DNA from: Cordia subcordata
Taxonomy: Eukaryota; Streptophyta; Magnoliopsida; Boraginales; Cordiaceae
Assembly: GCA_028554755.1 (NCBI GenBank)
Contig: JAPTOF010000010.1
Coordinates: 5,182,001 to 5,246,000, forward strand
DNA length: 64,000 nt
Direction of reading: 5' to 3'
Below the pieces are notes generated by a model. The model was not told the DNA's origin. It did no database searches and saw only the letters and a program-made list of their open reading frames with translations. The translations under genes and the position numbers were made by a program. Positions 34,109-47,117 of the stretch are shown here, in pieces. Every line of letters starts with the position of its first letter. The first letter of the stretch is position 1.

Positions 34109-37100
34109 CAGCTATCTCTTTGGTCATATCACTAAGTTCAGTTCCACTGAAGCATTTATCTGCAGTGGTAACTCTGCAAACAGCATACATCTGTTTCTTC
34201 GATGTAAGAAATAACTGCTTGCTTTTGTAAACCTTCATATCTAACAATCTAAAAGATTAAACAGATCTCACTTTCTCCAACGGTGAATAGAAAAACGAAT
34301 TAATTGCTTCTTTCCTTTACAATTTTCTCTTTTTTCATTTTATCACTAGATGGAAACTCTCGTGTTTTTACACCATGAAACTTCCATTACGAGTAAGGTG
34401 CTTCCAGAATATGGCTTCATGGCCGTTTTCCTAGTTGGAATGTTTCTAAGGACTGAATTTTAATCACATACAATGAGTTAGAGGCAGTTTCAGTTATATC
34501 AAAACTAGGAATTGTTCTTTGCAGAAAAATTTCTTATTCTGTTCCAAACTCTGTCAAATAAATGGGTCCTTTGTGCATCAAAAAGAATACAGCATTTTGG
34601 GGATTGAGAGCTTTACCACAGCTACAAACACTAATATTTGGCTTAACAATTTACATTTTCTAAACAAACATCAGTGTATGACTTAGACACCGCCAAACCA
34701 CCCATATAACCAGATTGAGAGCTTGAATGTTTGGGCCAAAGGATCCATATAACCATTCGAAAGTCTAATTGAACCTTAGAAGATTCAAGATTGTGCTTGA
34801 ACATGAAAACAAATTCATGGGTACAATAAGTTTATTGCTGTGTGAAAGGCTAGTCCTTTCATTCATTTCAAATAGGGGGCTTTTAAGTCTTTGTACCATA
34901 TACATTATCAAACAAGAAACACCATCACAAATGACAAACAAAATATTTATTTCAGGCATAAACTTTTGTTGCACCCATGATTCCAGTTCACACAAACAAA
35001 GAGAAATGGAAATCTTGGAAGCCTACTCCAATGAATATATGATTTGGGAAGAAATGCAAGTGTATTACTGAATTGGAAAAGAAAACTTAGAACTGAAACG
35101 TTCACTATTCCGCAAGGAAGATACCTTAGAAATGAATTGTCTCCGGCAAGAGAAACCTCACATCTTGCCCCACATTCATTGTTTTACTCCACATCCGGAA
35201 GCATAAATACTTAGTCCTACTAATGGAGTTTGCAACATAAATTGCAAACCCAGTAGTAAAGATCTCTCATGCTTTAGTTGTTTTCAGGCAGCTTCTTATG
35301 TGCACGCCTCTGTCCAACCTTTCAGCTGTACAATCTGAAAAGTAAATGCAGCAAAATGTTTCCAGAAGCATACAGTTACAGAGGCTGTTGGCTATTTAGA
35401 TATTTTGGTTCAGTTTTTCCAGCTGAATTAGCTTTCAGATATGTTGCTTTATTTTTCATTTATATACCTATATTTCTGATTACGTTGGTACGAAGCAGCA
35501 TTTCATATGGTACATAGAATGTTAAAATGACTTGATTGCCTATCTAGACAATGTGAAAACCAGTAAAATAGAAAAGAATAGATCTATTTAATCTTCTTTT
35601 GTTACCATTGGTGATGCCATATCCCTTTATCAGTTTAAAGTTATTGCTTTCTCTTCAGTTTTTCATGTGAATGCTACATTGTATTGATGTTTTCTTCAGA
35701 ACAGAATCTGAATAAAGATCTTCACTCGTATTTTATCGCCTATTTCAAACATGAGTTTGTATTAGAAACTATATTCTACTGTTCAACACGTCAGATACCA
35801 TCACCTAATTTCAACATGAGAGCACGCTTTCCAGTACTGATAGAAGTGAAACCAACAAAAGCAACTATTTATGTCTTCGAATGAACACTAGTTAAGGGCA
35901 ATCTGATTGAAAACATATATTCCATCATTTTCAAGTCATTGTCAAATTGCTCATAATCAAGTATAAACCTCATTACGTTCAGATCCTTGCATACCTAATA
36001 AAGTTTGCTTAAAGACCAAAGGTCCAGCAGATTGTCATAGATTGGCGAAACTCAGTGAACCAAGGCACAACTGCCACCATATATGGCAGTTCTCCATGTT
36101 AACATGCATTTGGTTAACAAATCATTAGGAACAGTGAGTTAGAGGTTCTACATGCAAATATGAAACTATTGATTAGCTTTACTTGACCTTTATAAGGCGT
36201 GAGATTATCATTGATGATACTCACTTTTCAACGGGACAAAAATAATGATAGACAATAATCGAAAAGTAGCCACTTGCTCTGAACCATCTGTGTCACTACA
36301 TCAAGATTCGCTTCTCCATCTGACCAAGTTCAGTGCACAAAGTTGACACTGAAAACTTGATACTGCTGAAGGCAAGCTTTCAAGGAGACTTCTTGTGTCA
36401 GAACTTCATGTGGAACAAGTGTTTCAGAAAGGCATAAACTTGACATATAACCTAATCCCCCTTTGATATTTCTTTTGTTCTTCCATTTGTTTTTTTTTTT
36501 TCATCATTTTCTGGATGGTACATCTCTCCTTCTAATGTGAACTTACTCCAGCCAAAAAGTTTGCAGCCAACACAAAGATTCACAAGAACTTGTGAAACTG
36601 CACGATAGTAATTCAAAAGTAAAAAGAAGATGGTTAGCATCAACTGTCAGACCCTAAGAAACATGTCAAAAAAATTGTCTTCTGCATATCTTAGAAATAA
36701 AGTAGTTAGTATGTGTCATGCTATGAAGTAGGTTCTTAGCAATTGGTGATTTCACGTTTTCCTAAACTTGGTTATCACCACAAAACTCAGTGCAATTAAC
36801 TAGTTGCCCAATCTCAACACATGTTCAGAAGCTATCTGTGTCACCTGATAAATAAAATTAATAAATAACCAGACAATCTCTCTTCCAAAATATCTCTGCT
36901 TGACTATATTGGGATCATGTTAAAGCTACTAAAACTGAAACATCATAGAGCTTCATGTTTTCATCCCTCCACAATTCAATATATGCTCAAGCGTTAAGAT
37001 GACTCAAGGACCAAAAAGATTTCTAAAGAAGCAGAGCCTCACGAGAAATTTACATCATATTCCTTTGTATGGTCTCCTTATGCACTATATGCAAAGTCAA

Positions 37101-37493
37101 TATCCAGAATTCTTGTGTCTGTTAAATAGGGATAATACCAAATATAAACATTCAGTATGGTATCTACTAGTAGATATGAACAATCTCAGAAAGACATGCC
37201 TTCTCTCACTTGAAACTACTCTTGCTCTCCATCATCTGGATTATCTTATTCTCATCATGCACCATCAATAATCAGCAACACATGGAATAAATTCACAAGA
37301 ACAGAGAAAAGCTTATATTCATTGAAGGATAAATCAACATCAAAATCCCAAAATTCCAGCAAGATATAGCCAGACAGAAAATGAAAAATAGCAAAGGGCA
37401 AAAGCTATCTAGCATAGAACAACTCTTTCACCAACTCATACTGACAAAAAGTCATCAGTGTCCCTTTTCGCGCCACGGCTTCAAGAAAAATGT
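34109..37493. other. Intergenic DNA between convergent genes
   Basis: Contains the ARPC2B 3' UTR and then about 3 kb without a recognisable gene. The open frames 34769-35071, 35278-35517, 35684-35884 and 36999-37271 show no motif or splice logic. There are no clear mobile-element ends. Confidence 0.45.
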
Positions 37494-38354
37494 TCAATCA
37501 AATTCAGGAAGCGCTTGCACCTGCACATTTTCTGATCCAATCTCAGCCAGCAGCGGCCCACTTGCCTCGCCAAACCTCATACTCCTATTACGATACAGTA
37601 CCCCGAACAGAAGGAAACTTATAATGATCACCAACATGGCATGCCCAATGAACACTAAATGCATCAATGCTATACCCCTCAACTTATCCTCCTCAAGCTC
37701 ACACTTAACATCAGTCTCCCCTTTACCCAAGACATTTGAAACCTTCTTACACCCTTTCAATGCAAATACATCAGTGTACAATGAAAACCCCACTTGCAAA
37801 ACCCAAGTCCCCTTCAAAACAATCCCAGAGGACAACAAAAACTCCGCGAAAAACGCGGTTGGCCAGATGGACAAATACAGACAGCAACCAGCACAAACAA
37901 GAGACAATCCACCTAAAATCTCATACACATCACCACCAAGTCCCACAACACCTTTCCCATTCATCAAAAACTCAACACCAAACGCAATCCCACCAAACAC
38001 AAACACAAAACTCTCATCAATTGTAAAAAGATCCAAACTTTCCTTACATACAATGAGAATCAAGAGCAACCAGAAGAGGAAAATGACCAAGGATTGTTGC
38101 AAGAATGAGAATTTGAATGTGGGGTGGCCTGAAAATGCTAAGAAGAAGAAAACGTTGGAGAATGAGGCTAAGGGGAGAGCTATGAGAAGGGTGTAAAAGT
38201 CAAAGTTTTTCCATTTGGGGTCTGAGAAATACCATGTTCTTGATCTGTATTGAGATGGGCCTTTGAGGTATAGTGAGAAGGAACAAAGCATTCTGCGGAT
38301 GCCTACTGGGAATATGAAGAGGAATGACACAAAATTGGTTGCTAAAGATGCCAT
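37494..38354 (-). CDS. DUF716 (TMEM45-like) multi-pass membrane protein
   Basis: This is an intronless gene of 286 residues. It has about six or seven hydrophobic segments, at roughly 51-74, 88-106, 114-130, 144-165, 168-193 and 230-255, plus a hydrophobic N-terminus. The conserved plant pattern includes GPSQYRSRTWYF near residue 32, the LSIWPTAFFAEFLLSSG stretch near 160-176 and KGTWVLQVGFSLY near 181-193. Between the last two segments is a Cys- and charge-containing loop. Plant members are often labelled DUF716 or TMV-response-related, and their biochemical role is unknown. The ATG chosen is the first of the frame. The tail after the last segment is short and ends ALPEFD. A long plus-strand frame (37381-38196) is only its antisense shadow. 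Confidence 0.9.
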   Translation of the reverse strand: MASLATNFVSFLFIFPVGIRRMLCSFSLYLKGPSQYRSRTWYFSDPKWKNFDFYTLLIALPLASFSNVFFFLAFSGHPTFKFSFLQQSLVIFLFWLLLILIVCKESLDLFTIDESFVFVFGGIAFGVEFLMNGKGVVGLGGDVYEILGGLSLVCAGCCLYLSIWPTAFFAEFLLSSGIVLKGTWVLQVGFSLYTDVFALKGCKKVSNVLGKGETDVKCELEEDKLRGIALMHLVFIGHAMLVIIISFLLFGVLYRNRSMRFGEASGPLLAEIGSENVQVQALPEFD

Positions 38355-39125
38355 CTTTGCTCAATATTGGCGTGCGTTTGTAAATTTTTGTGGGTTTTTT
38401 TTTTTTTTTTGGTTGATATTAAATGTTGTTTTTGGTTCTTCTTTGATTGTGGTGAAATGTTGAAGGTGTCTTGCAAGACATTGAGATTTTGATCATGGAT
38501 TGGAAAGTCGTGAAATTTTTTAGAATCTTGATGAAGGATGATTGGGTTGACTTTGTAAAACCAACCTTCGCCTACGTGAGGGAGTGTACTTTCTCTCTTT
38601 CTTTCTTTCTTCTTAATTATGTTCTATTTTATTTTCTGTTTTTGAGAACTAGAATTATGTATATTTTTATATAAAAACTAGAAATAGGATCAATATAGAC
38701 AGAGAGAGAATATTTAACATTGGAGCATTTAAAATGAGTTATCATCTCGACATCTGAAAACAATAGGACATCTACATTTTATATATTATAAAAAAATATC
38801 TAAATATATATATTTTTTATCAATGTAACGAGCTATTATTTCATGATTTTCTTTTAAAGAAATACTGATTTTTTCCCTTCTATCTATCTAAAAATAATAT
38901 TTAATTTAAATCAAATCCCTTTTTATTTTACTTTTCTAATTTAATTTTTTTATTCAACCACTGTCCAAATCTCTCTCAAAAACAACATTTAATAAAATAT
39001 ATTTAGATTTTATTTGGCTATAAATTGTAAAAATTTATATAAAAATGTTCTTTCTCCCGTACGTAGCACGGGTTAAACTATCATTTATACTAAATGCACG
39101 CGTTAAACTATCATTTATACTAAAG
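38355..39125. other. Promoter side of the DUF716 gene and AT-rich DNA
   Basis: No gene is seen. AT-rich, with a short direct repeat of CGTTAAACTATCATTTATACTA-type words near 39070-39122, just before the LINE relic. Confidence 0.45.
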
Positions 39126-39129
39126 AGGA

Positions 39130-41095
39130 CTATACCTTACAAAGGTATTTTAATAAGCACAAGTGAGATGATAGAATTCATAGAAATAATTCAATATATT
39201 TTGAGAAGAATTCTAGGTGGACTTCATGAGAATTTAGAAATTAGATAGATGCGCCTTAAAAGTTGACATGAACAAAGTGTATGACCAAGTGGAGTAGGAC
39301 TTCTTCGAGCAGATGCTTCTCAGGTGTGGGTTTCACATGAAGTGGGTGGAGTGGATTATGAAGTGTGTTACTTCAGTAACCTACTTGATAGTCATAAATG
39401 AAGAACCTCAACTGCCGGGCATAGGTGAGTTGGTAAGTGGCCAGGTGATTAGGGTGGAGACACCCTGACAACGCGGGATCGAGTCCGTGTGGCGGCAGTA
39501 CTACGCTGAAATATTGCGGGGCTGTTGCTGGATTTCCACGCCCGTTGGTCCTCTCCCTGGTCGGGCTGCCACTCACGCATATCCCTCGATTTACCTCCCG
39601 CCTGATTAAGGGGCCTCTGGCCAGGTGGAAAAGTGGTTCTCCTTTGGTTAACCCTTTTGAAAAAAAAAAAATGAAGAACCTCAACCTATCATTATTCCAA
39701 CAAGAGGCTTACGCCAAGGTGATAGTGACCCGATATCACCCTTTCTCTTCTCTCTCATTACAAAGTCTCTCAAAAATAGAGTAGACAGTAGGCAACTCAA
39801 AGTTGTCAGAATAGCAAGAAATGGCCTAACACTCACGCACTTGTTGTTTGCTGATCACTCACTCTTTTTTGTTAGTGCAGATTCTTGATGTATTAGTACT
39901 CTGAAGAATATACTGTATCTTTACGGATTTGCTCAACCTTAAACAAGTCCGGAGTAGTATTCAGTGCCAACAAACCAAGGAGAATCAGAAAAAACATCTG
40001 ATGCAGGCTGAGGATGAATCCACCGGACAATCTTGGCAAATATTTGGGACTCCCAACTTGCTCGCGAAGATCAAAGAAGCAAGCACTCAACTGGATCCAA
40101 GACAAAGTTCTATCAAAAATTGAGGGATGGAAACAGAATTTGCTATCAGAAGGAAGGAAAGAGGTACTCGTTAAAGCTGTACTTCAGCCTCCAGGCAATA
40201 CCCACTTATGCCATGCCAGTCTTGCAATTTCCTAAATCCATATGCAATGCCATTAGCTCAAGAATCGCAAAGTTTTGGTGGAATTCGGGAACCAAAGAGA
40301 GGGATTGATTGGATAAATTGGAGTAAAATCTCGGAACCAAAAGCCTGGGGAGGATTGGGATTCAAAGACTTTGAGGCCATGAACTAGACCTTACTCGCAT
40401 CACAAGAAGTACTTAAAGCTGTTTACCATCCGGAAGAGAATTTTTGGAATGCTAAACCAAAAAGGAATGGCTCTTAGGTGTTGAAAAGTATGCTTAAAGG
40501 GAGAGAATTACTGAAAAAAGAAGCTTTTTGGATTGTGGGCAAGGGAGATACAATCAACTTATGGTAGGACCATTGGATTAAAAATCTTAAAAGCATCTCC
40601 AGACCAGATGGCTACAACTACAATCTCAATGTAGAATGTTTTGCTGGAAAGCTATCAACAATGCTGTTGCAACAGAGGAGAAAAAATATGAAAGAAAATG
40701 CCCATACAACCCGGTGTGCAAAATTTGTTGAACAAATGTGGAATCGATTGAACACTTGTTGTTTCAGTGCAACTTCAGCAGAGTTAAGTGAAGTGTCTCT
40801 CATCTCCAAATCAGAGTTCCTCAAGGGGGTAATTGCAGACTTGACCAAGGGCTTGAACAAGTTCTACAGGCATACACCCAAGCTAGAGTTCCAAAAGAAG
40901 AAGTGATTAGTCAATGATGATATATTGTTGGCACCTATGGAAGGCTCGAAATCAATTCACTTTTGAAGGACTTGACCCACATCCTCTATAGATTTCTATT
41001 TTAGCAAACAAGATGCTTGGGGAGTTCCAGATGCAAATATCAAGTACCAGGTTATCTGCCAAGAGGCTTAGGGAGTTCCAAGAATATCTTTTTTG
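39130..41095 (+). pseudogene. Degenerate L1-type LINE (reverse transcriptase to zf-RVT), interrupted by a SINE
   Basis: Reading in order through stops and shifts: MIEFIEIIQYILRR, KVDMNKVYDQVE-DFFEQM, then (after the SINE) NEEPQPIIIPTRGLRQGDSD followed by PISPFLF, then LTLTHLLFADHSLFF, KYLGLPTCSRRSKKQALNWI, GWKQNLLSEGRKEVLVKAVL, IPTYAMPVLQFPKSICNAI and WWNSGTKER. These are the plant LINE landmarks KLDMSKAYDRVEW, QGDPLSPYLF, FADD, YLGLP and AIPTYAMS-F-LP. The catalytic FADD reads FADH here, and there are several in-frame stops. The final part has WHLWKARNQFTFEG, the zf-RVT tail. It is dead. Confidence 0.85.
39413..39670 (+). mobile_element. tRNA-derived SINE inserted in the LINE
   Basis: About 258 bp, starting GCCGGGCATAGGTGAG, with an A-box-like region (TAGGTGAGTTGGTAAGTGG, 39423-39440) and a B-box-like region (GGGATCGAGTCC, 39475-39486), ending in a run of about 12 A. 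It is flanked by a perfect 15-17 bp target duplication, AAATGAAGAACCTCAAC (39396-39412 and 39669-39685). The LINE reading frame resumes exactly after the second copy. The boxes and tail make it a pol III SINE. Confidence 0.9.
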
Positions 41096-43162
41096 ACTTT
41101 TGAATTGTTGGAACAAGAATCAATTCACTTAATATACTCGTTCAAGTTACTTAAAATATACAATAGAGTTAAGAAAGAATATTTGCATATTCGTCTCCTT
41201 GTATTGTGATTTATGTGCTACTTTGAATTATCTAATAAAACTTACATATGAAGAAAGGGTAAAATTTCTCATTTCTCAATAATTAGCATAGTAACAAATC
41301 TTTCTCTGTCTCTAGTTCTTATTACTTCCTTATTGTAGTGTGAAAACCTAGGCTTTGGGATTTCCTCAACTTAGAGCTAGTGTTGTCTTTGATTGTTGCT
41401 GTGAGACTCAACATCCGTGGCTTTCTAGTTGTTACTTATGGCTTAATTATAGTACAGGTTTTGATTCTATTATTTGGAATTTTCTTTACCTTTTGTTTTC
41501 TAGTTGGTTATACAACTGACCATATTTATTGTAGTGTCAAATGCATGACAGATTGGATCGCTCGTACAATTATAATAGGTTACTTTTTATTAAAACTTGA
41601 ATGTTTTTCTCACATCTTAGTTTGTATATATGTCAAGTTTTTTTTTTTAACTTTATTTTTTTTTATGTTAATATAAAGTTTTATTTAGTTATTAGTAAAA
41701 GAAAAAGGGAAAAGAAAAATTCAGAATATGCTTCTAGAATCAATCAGGTGTTCTAATGCGATGCCTTAAGTTTCCTCGAGTTAGAGATTAACTGTTCAAA
41801 TTTGATAACCGTCTTATGCAGCTATAGTAGCCAGACAAGTCTTCCTTGCTCATGACCATTTCCAAAAAATGAGATTCACATGCATTCTCGTTGGGAAAAG
41901 TAAGGAAAGAAGAGTAGATTTGGTAACAAAATCTGTCCACATTTTTTGATCCTCTTGTAATACATATTATTTTCTAGATGAAAGTACAATTTATTAGCTT
42001 CGTCCGACGTAATTATGTGCTCCAGCTTCAAGCATATGCAAAGAAGAGGAAAACAAGAGAGTTGAGTAACTTTCTTGCGAAGTAAGAGGGTTGAGTTACT
42101 TGGGGACATCAGTGTAGTGCTTTGATTCTTTAGCTTTGGTTAGGCTTTATTGCTTTTTTAGTTTGCTAGTTTGAGGATTAGAGTATTTTTAGCCGACACC
42201 ACTCAAGCGTCAAAGTCCTCATTCTTATCAATAAGATAGCTCATATCTAGATGCCCAAATCCAAATAGGAATCCTTTGTTGAATTAGAATTGAAATCTAC
42301 ATTTCGTTCAGTTAAGGTTGAATCCAAAATAACTTGACTTGAACTCCGACATTGAGAGTCCAAGACAAATGAGACCCCTCCTTCAGGTTGGATGACCTAG
42401 AATATTCTGGTCAAGCCAAATGTACCAATATAGATTGTGATAAAGTTACAAGAGTAATTATATTTTGCGACTTATTTACGGTCATTAGATTAGTTAATCA
42501 ACAATCGATATTCCATAGTAAGGTTACAAGCTAATAGATGTCACAAGAATACCTAAGTTGATAACTTGGACAACTTGATACACAAAGTTATAAGACAATA
42601 GATGTTACGAGAATATTCTAGTCCATAACTTGAATAAATTCACATGCAAAATTAGAACGATATATGTTTTACAAGAATATCTAAATTCATGAACTGGACA
42701 ACCCTTATACGCGTGACAAATGGTCATGCGTGTGAAATATACACAAAGAAGGGCCCCCAGAGAAAGGAAAACACAGCCACTAGAAGAGAAGATTCAGATC
42801 CTCATACTATGAGAATTGAATGGAGGCTATTCTTGCCCTGTAGGGACCATACATAAGTGAAGAAGATTTTATTCCAAGCAAACAACGCGCTGATAGATGA
42901 GAATATAAGAATCAAAAGAAACATCCAAAAAGTCAAAGCATGTGTGGCTCTGAATGCCTCCACAACTTTTCTCCAACACTTAACATCCAATAGAAAAACC
43001 CAAGGCTCTCATATTTACAGCAAATCTTCATCACTTCACAACAAAAAAACACACACTACAAACACAAACTATCAACAGCTTGTATAACACAAGAACTACT
43101 CTAGACAAGCAAAAAGTAAAAAGAAAAAAAAAACCCCGAAAGCTTTTCTGGTCTAGTTTGCA
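41096..43162. other. Intergenic DNA and PGR5 upstream region
   Basis: No gene was recognised. The open frame 41380-41676 is hydrophobic and AT-driven, without a family match. From about 42700 to 43162 lies the likely PGR5 promoter and leader, ending in a GTCAAAAG/AAAAAAACCCC-type A-rich leader just before the start codon. Confidence 0.45.
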
Positions 43163-45713
43163 ATGGCTACATCAGTTTCTGCAGCTGGACTCAAAGGAGG
43201 GTTTTGTTCTTCTTCTTTTAATGGAGGTTGGGGAGCTTCCATGGCTGGCGAAGAGTGCAGCATGCTGCAGGCTAAGGCAGCGCCGCGACATGTTCGAGTC
43301 GCGGCGAGGCCTGTAAGATTGCAGCCAATGATGAAAAATGTGAATGAAGGAAAGGGTGTGTTTGCTCCAGTTGTTGTTTTCACCCGCAACATCATAGGCA
43401 AGAAGCGTTTTAACCAGCTTAGAGGCAAGGCTATTGCTTTGCACTCCCAGGTATATCAACTTTTTAACTCCCTTGGTTAAAACTGTTAGTATTGGCTCGA
43501 GTAATATTATATGTCATCTTTTTTTTTATTATCTGTGTGGAATTAATAAATATAACTAAGGTATGTGATGGGAAAAGGGAACAATATTAATTAATGAAAG
43601 AATACAACAAATTTTGTTACACATAAAAAAAGTAGGAGAGTAATAGAATAGTAGTAGATATTTAGTTTTTGGTCATATCTCGTGTCGAGGTTAAACTAGG
43701 AATGATGGTGCTCCAAATAATGACAAAAATCATAGCCAAATATAGAGTGAAACAGAAATTCAATAGTTTTGAAAAAAAAATTAACCATAACTATATATTC
43801 GTCAGGTTTTCAAAAAATTGTGGTTATTATATGGATATCTGTAATTAAGGGTAACCACCGAGAAGGAAAATAATTTAAATGGAAGATTATCAACTTAAAA
43901 AAAAATAAAATTCTAACTTGGATGTGAAAAAAGAGAAACAATTAAATGAATTAGAAAACATTCATCTAAAAAAAATTAATTTAAATAAGTAATAAAGCTA
44001 AAAAGATATTAAAATTTCAAGTTAAATCTTACAAAAGCTAAACAATCCAATGAAGCAAACACATGCAAAATAGCCTAATAAAATTGTAAAATGTAGAAAC
44101 ATTTTAATATTTGTCCAAAAATATAATTATTCCATATTATAGATTATGATATACAGTAATAAAAATTAATAATGGGGTTTCAGTTTTAGGTTTCTTTTTT
44201 AAGCTAAAACCATAGCCTACAGGATTATCTTCCGATTATTCCACCAAACCTAAAACCTAACAGATGCCTCATTTATTTTCATTGCGGACTTTGATTAAAC
44301 TGAAACATGGTATAATTTACCCCATGGAATTAAATCTAAACAATTTTAGTGGTTTGGCCTTTAGTAGTTTTCAGGCGTAAATAACATATTTGTCATTTTA
44401 ATATCTAAATTTAAACTAAAATTGCACAAAATGACTTATTTAGAACTACGGCAAAATATACCGCATGGATTTCTCTTGTTTGAAAAAAATGTTCAGCCTG
44501 CCCTTTACCAAAATATGAAAAATAGACTTAGATTAAAAAGATAAAGATTGTGCAATAAATTCTAAAATACTACTTCCCCAGAGTGATGTTTTGGGTTAAA
44601 ATCCCTTGGAGAGTGGGGGTTGAATTAGGGGCCGGTGAGGATTTTAAAAAAAAATTGAAATCCTTAGTATACATTAAAACTCTTGAGTGGGATGTCACAT
44701 GGCACTGTATCAAGAATCCTTAAGCATTAGTCTCTTTTTCTTTTTCTAATTCTTACATGGTACATAAATTCTCAAGTACTTCTATTTATATATCTATATA
44801 TAAAAGTAAAATGGTTGATTAGGTGTGACATGTCACAATTCAACCATTTTATGCATTTCTTGAATACCTATTTTATGCATTATTTTTTCTCTTGTCTTAC
44901 ATTTAGTAAATTTTCAATTACGTTTAGTTTTTATATATTATTTCTTTTTCTAGCTTATAAGCCTTTGAGGCTGCCATATGAGCTCAAATTTTTTTTTAAT
45001 ACTTTTTAACATTTACTCTTAATTTTTTTGACATAACTCCGATCCCCCAGAATTTATACACCACAATCGTTGAGTAGAGTTCCCCTTTAGACATTATAAT
45101 ATTCTTTTTACACTGTGAACGAGGCCACTTCTTTAATTTTTTTTTTATTTTGTTTCATTTTTTACTATACATTATAATCTTTGGCAGGACTATAATGGTT
45201 TAATTGTGTACCATGTAACACCCCCCCCCCCAAAGTATTGTAATTTTTTTTTATTTTATATGAAGTCTAATCACTTTTTAATTTTCTTATATTTTGTTTA
45301 CTAATGTTCTTAGCATTTATTATAATCTATACATTATCCTCATTGGACAAGGTCCATGTCGGTTGTTTCTTCAAATTTTTCATATTTTCTCGTAAATGAT
45401 AACGGGCGAACATATTGTATTAATTAGACAAAAAGTTGAGATTAAAGAGTAAAGATCTAAATTTGATAAATGTTCGCATTGAAAGAAATATACCCAAATT
45501 GACCTTTAATCATATAATTATTAATAGCATAAAATATAAAACAAAATACTGTAATACAACTAGTTTATTCATGATGATGTAACTATTTTCTCGATTGGAA
45601 ATTGCCAGGTGATTACAGAATTTTGCAAGTCGATAGGAGCAGATTCAAAACAAAGGCAAGGCCTGATTAGACTTGCGAAAAAGAACGGAGAGAAGCTTGG
45701 GTTCCTTGCATGA
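43163..45713 (+). CDS. PGR5: PROTON GRADIENT REGULATION 5, chloroplast
   Basis: There are two exons, 43163-43450 and 45609-45713, giving 130 residues. Residues 1 to about 45 are a Ser/Ala/Gly-rich transit peptide, with the family words FNGGWGASMAGEE and a basic stretch RHVRVAARPVR. The mature part is nearly invariant: MMKNVNEGKGVFAP (56-69), NIIGKKRFNQLRGKAIALHS (76-95), VITEFCKSIGAD, KQRQGLIRLAKKNGEKLGFL, then Ala and stop. PGR5 works with PGRL1 at the thylakoid membrane in antimycin-sensitive cyclic electron flow around photosystem I, which builds the proton gradient and protects PSI. The length fits the Arabidopsis protein (about 133). The intron is 2.16 kb of AT-rich DNA. A (GA)n run lies in the 3' UTR near 45757. 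Confidence 0.97.
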
Positions 45714-47117
45714 AGAAACACCATTGTTGGTTTTTCTTTTGTTCACAAGTACCTAAAGAGAGAGAGAGAGAGAGAAGAAAAAAAAAAAAGAAGGTGTTTT
45801 CTAGTTCGTATAGCTATATACCATGAAGAGCTTCCAGGTGTACATATCTTCTCCATCTGGGTGATCCAGGACGATTAAAAAGATTGAACAGAAATGTACA
45901 ATCATATGACTATAAACGTGTACCCCTGAGTTGATCTTTTAGTTTAATTTGGCTGTTGTATATTAAAATATACCAAGAATTATCATTGTATGATAAATAA
46001 GACATAACTACAAACTAAATGTGGACTTAAATTTCGTGTTACGAGAGATATAATAGCAGTGAATTATCCAAATCATTTTGTTGTAACTTTAAAGATTCAC
46101 CATGAAACATATTCGTTCACAGTGATATATTTCACCATCAGTGAACTCCCCCCTAGCATTGTGAGGAGCCACCTTTGTTTGAACCCACCAAAAAAAAAGA
46201 AAGAAAAAAAAAAAAAGAAGAAGAGGAGACACCTTTTACGTAATTAAATATTGTCTAACTCATGGAAATGGAAAATTTTAATAATTTGAGTCCAAAGAGT
46301 AATATTATTTTGTTATGACGTGTACGAATAGCATAAATATCTAAAAACTATTTCAACCACAGATTTATTAGACTCTATTTAGCTTAACGATAAAATTTCT
46401 TTCATTGACTTGTAGTAAAAATATTGTTCATTAAAAGCTATTGATTCTTTGACTTGTACTTTAAATGTTGAGCTTTATCTTTCTATTTTTTCAAGAGCAA
46501 TGTCAGAATTTAAAAGATATGCAGTAGTATTAATTAAAAGAAAAGAAAAATAATTTATAACATGACATAAAAACTTTCAAAAAACTTTTTTCTAAAAATT
46601 CTAATTTAAAGCTTTTGATTTTTCAACCATTTTTTTGAAACTTTGACTTTTATATAAAAACTTTTTTAAAAATGAACCAAACAAGTTAAATTTAAATTTT
46701 AAACTTACAAAAGTACTTAGATATTTAAAAGTTGGCTACACTGACTCTAGTCTTTAAGTTAAATAATGTGGATGATCCATTAGCTAGATTTTGCCATCTT
46801 AATATTTCCTTTTCAAAATAGGAGTGATTCTCACAATATGAGCTAGCCATTCAAACATTTGTACTAGCGCAAATGCCAGTTTTATACCAAGTGCAGTTTA
46901 ATGCAGATAATCAGAAGCAGTCACAGAAGAAGCACCCAATACAAAGCAATAATCCTACATCCTAAAATACATCTCATAAGCAACAATGAGCCAAAAAAAT
47001 TGATCCAATTTGCAACAGAGATGTGGAAAAGTGAATATGGGCAGGTTCTTTAAACGTCTAACTATATCGAAACAAAAGAAGTAAAAACTCAACGCATGAT
47101 CAAGGATTGTCCAAACT
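45714..47117. other. Convergent 3' regions and AT-rich intergenic DNA
   Basis: Holds the PGR5 3' UTR, with (GA)n at about 45757-45775, and the eIF(iso)4E 3' UTR from the other side. No coding signal was found between; the frame at 46059-46247 is chance. Confidence 0.5.

Noticed and set aside
37381..38196. 271-codon open frame on the plus strand
   Set aside because: It is exactly antisense to the DUF716 gene, whose minus-strand frame has clear membrane segments and family motifs.
41380..41676. 98-codon hydrophobic frame as a possible membrane protein
   Set aside because: Composition is driven by T-rich DNA, there is no family match, and a LINE relic lies immediately upstream.
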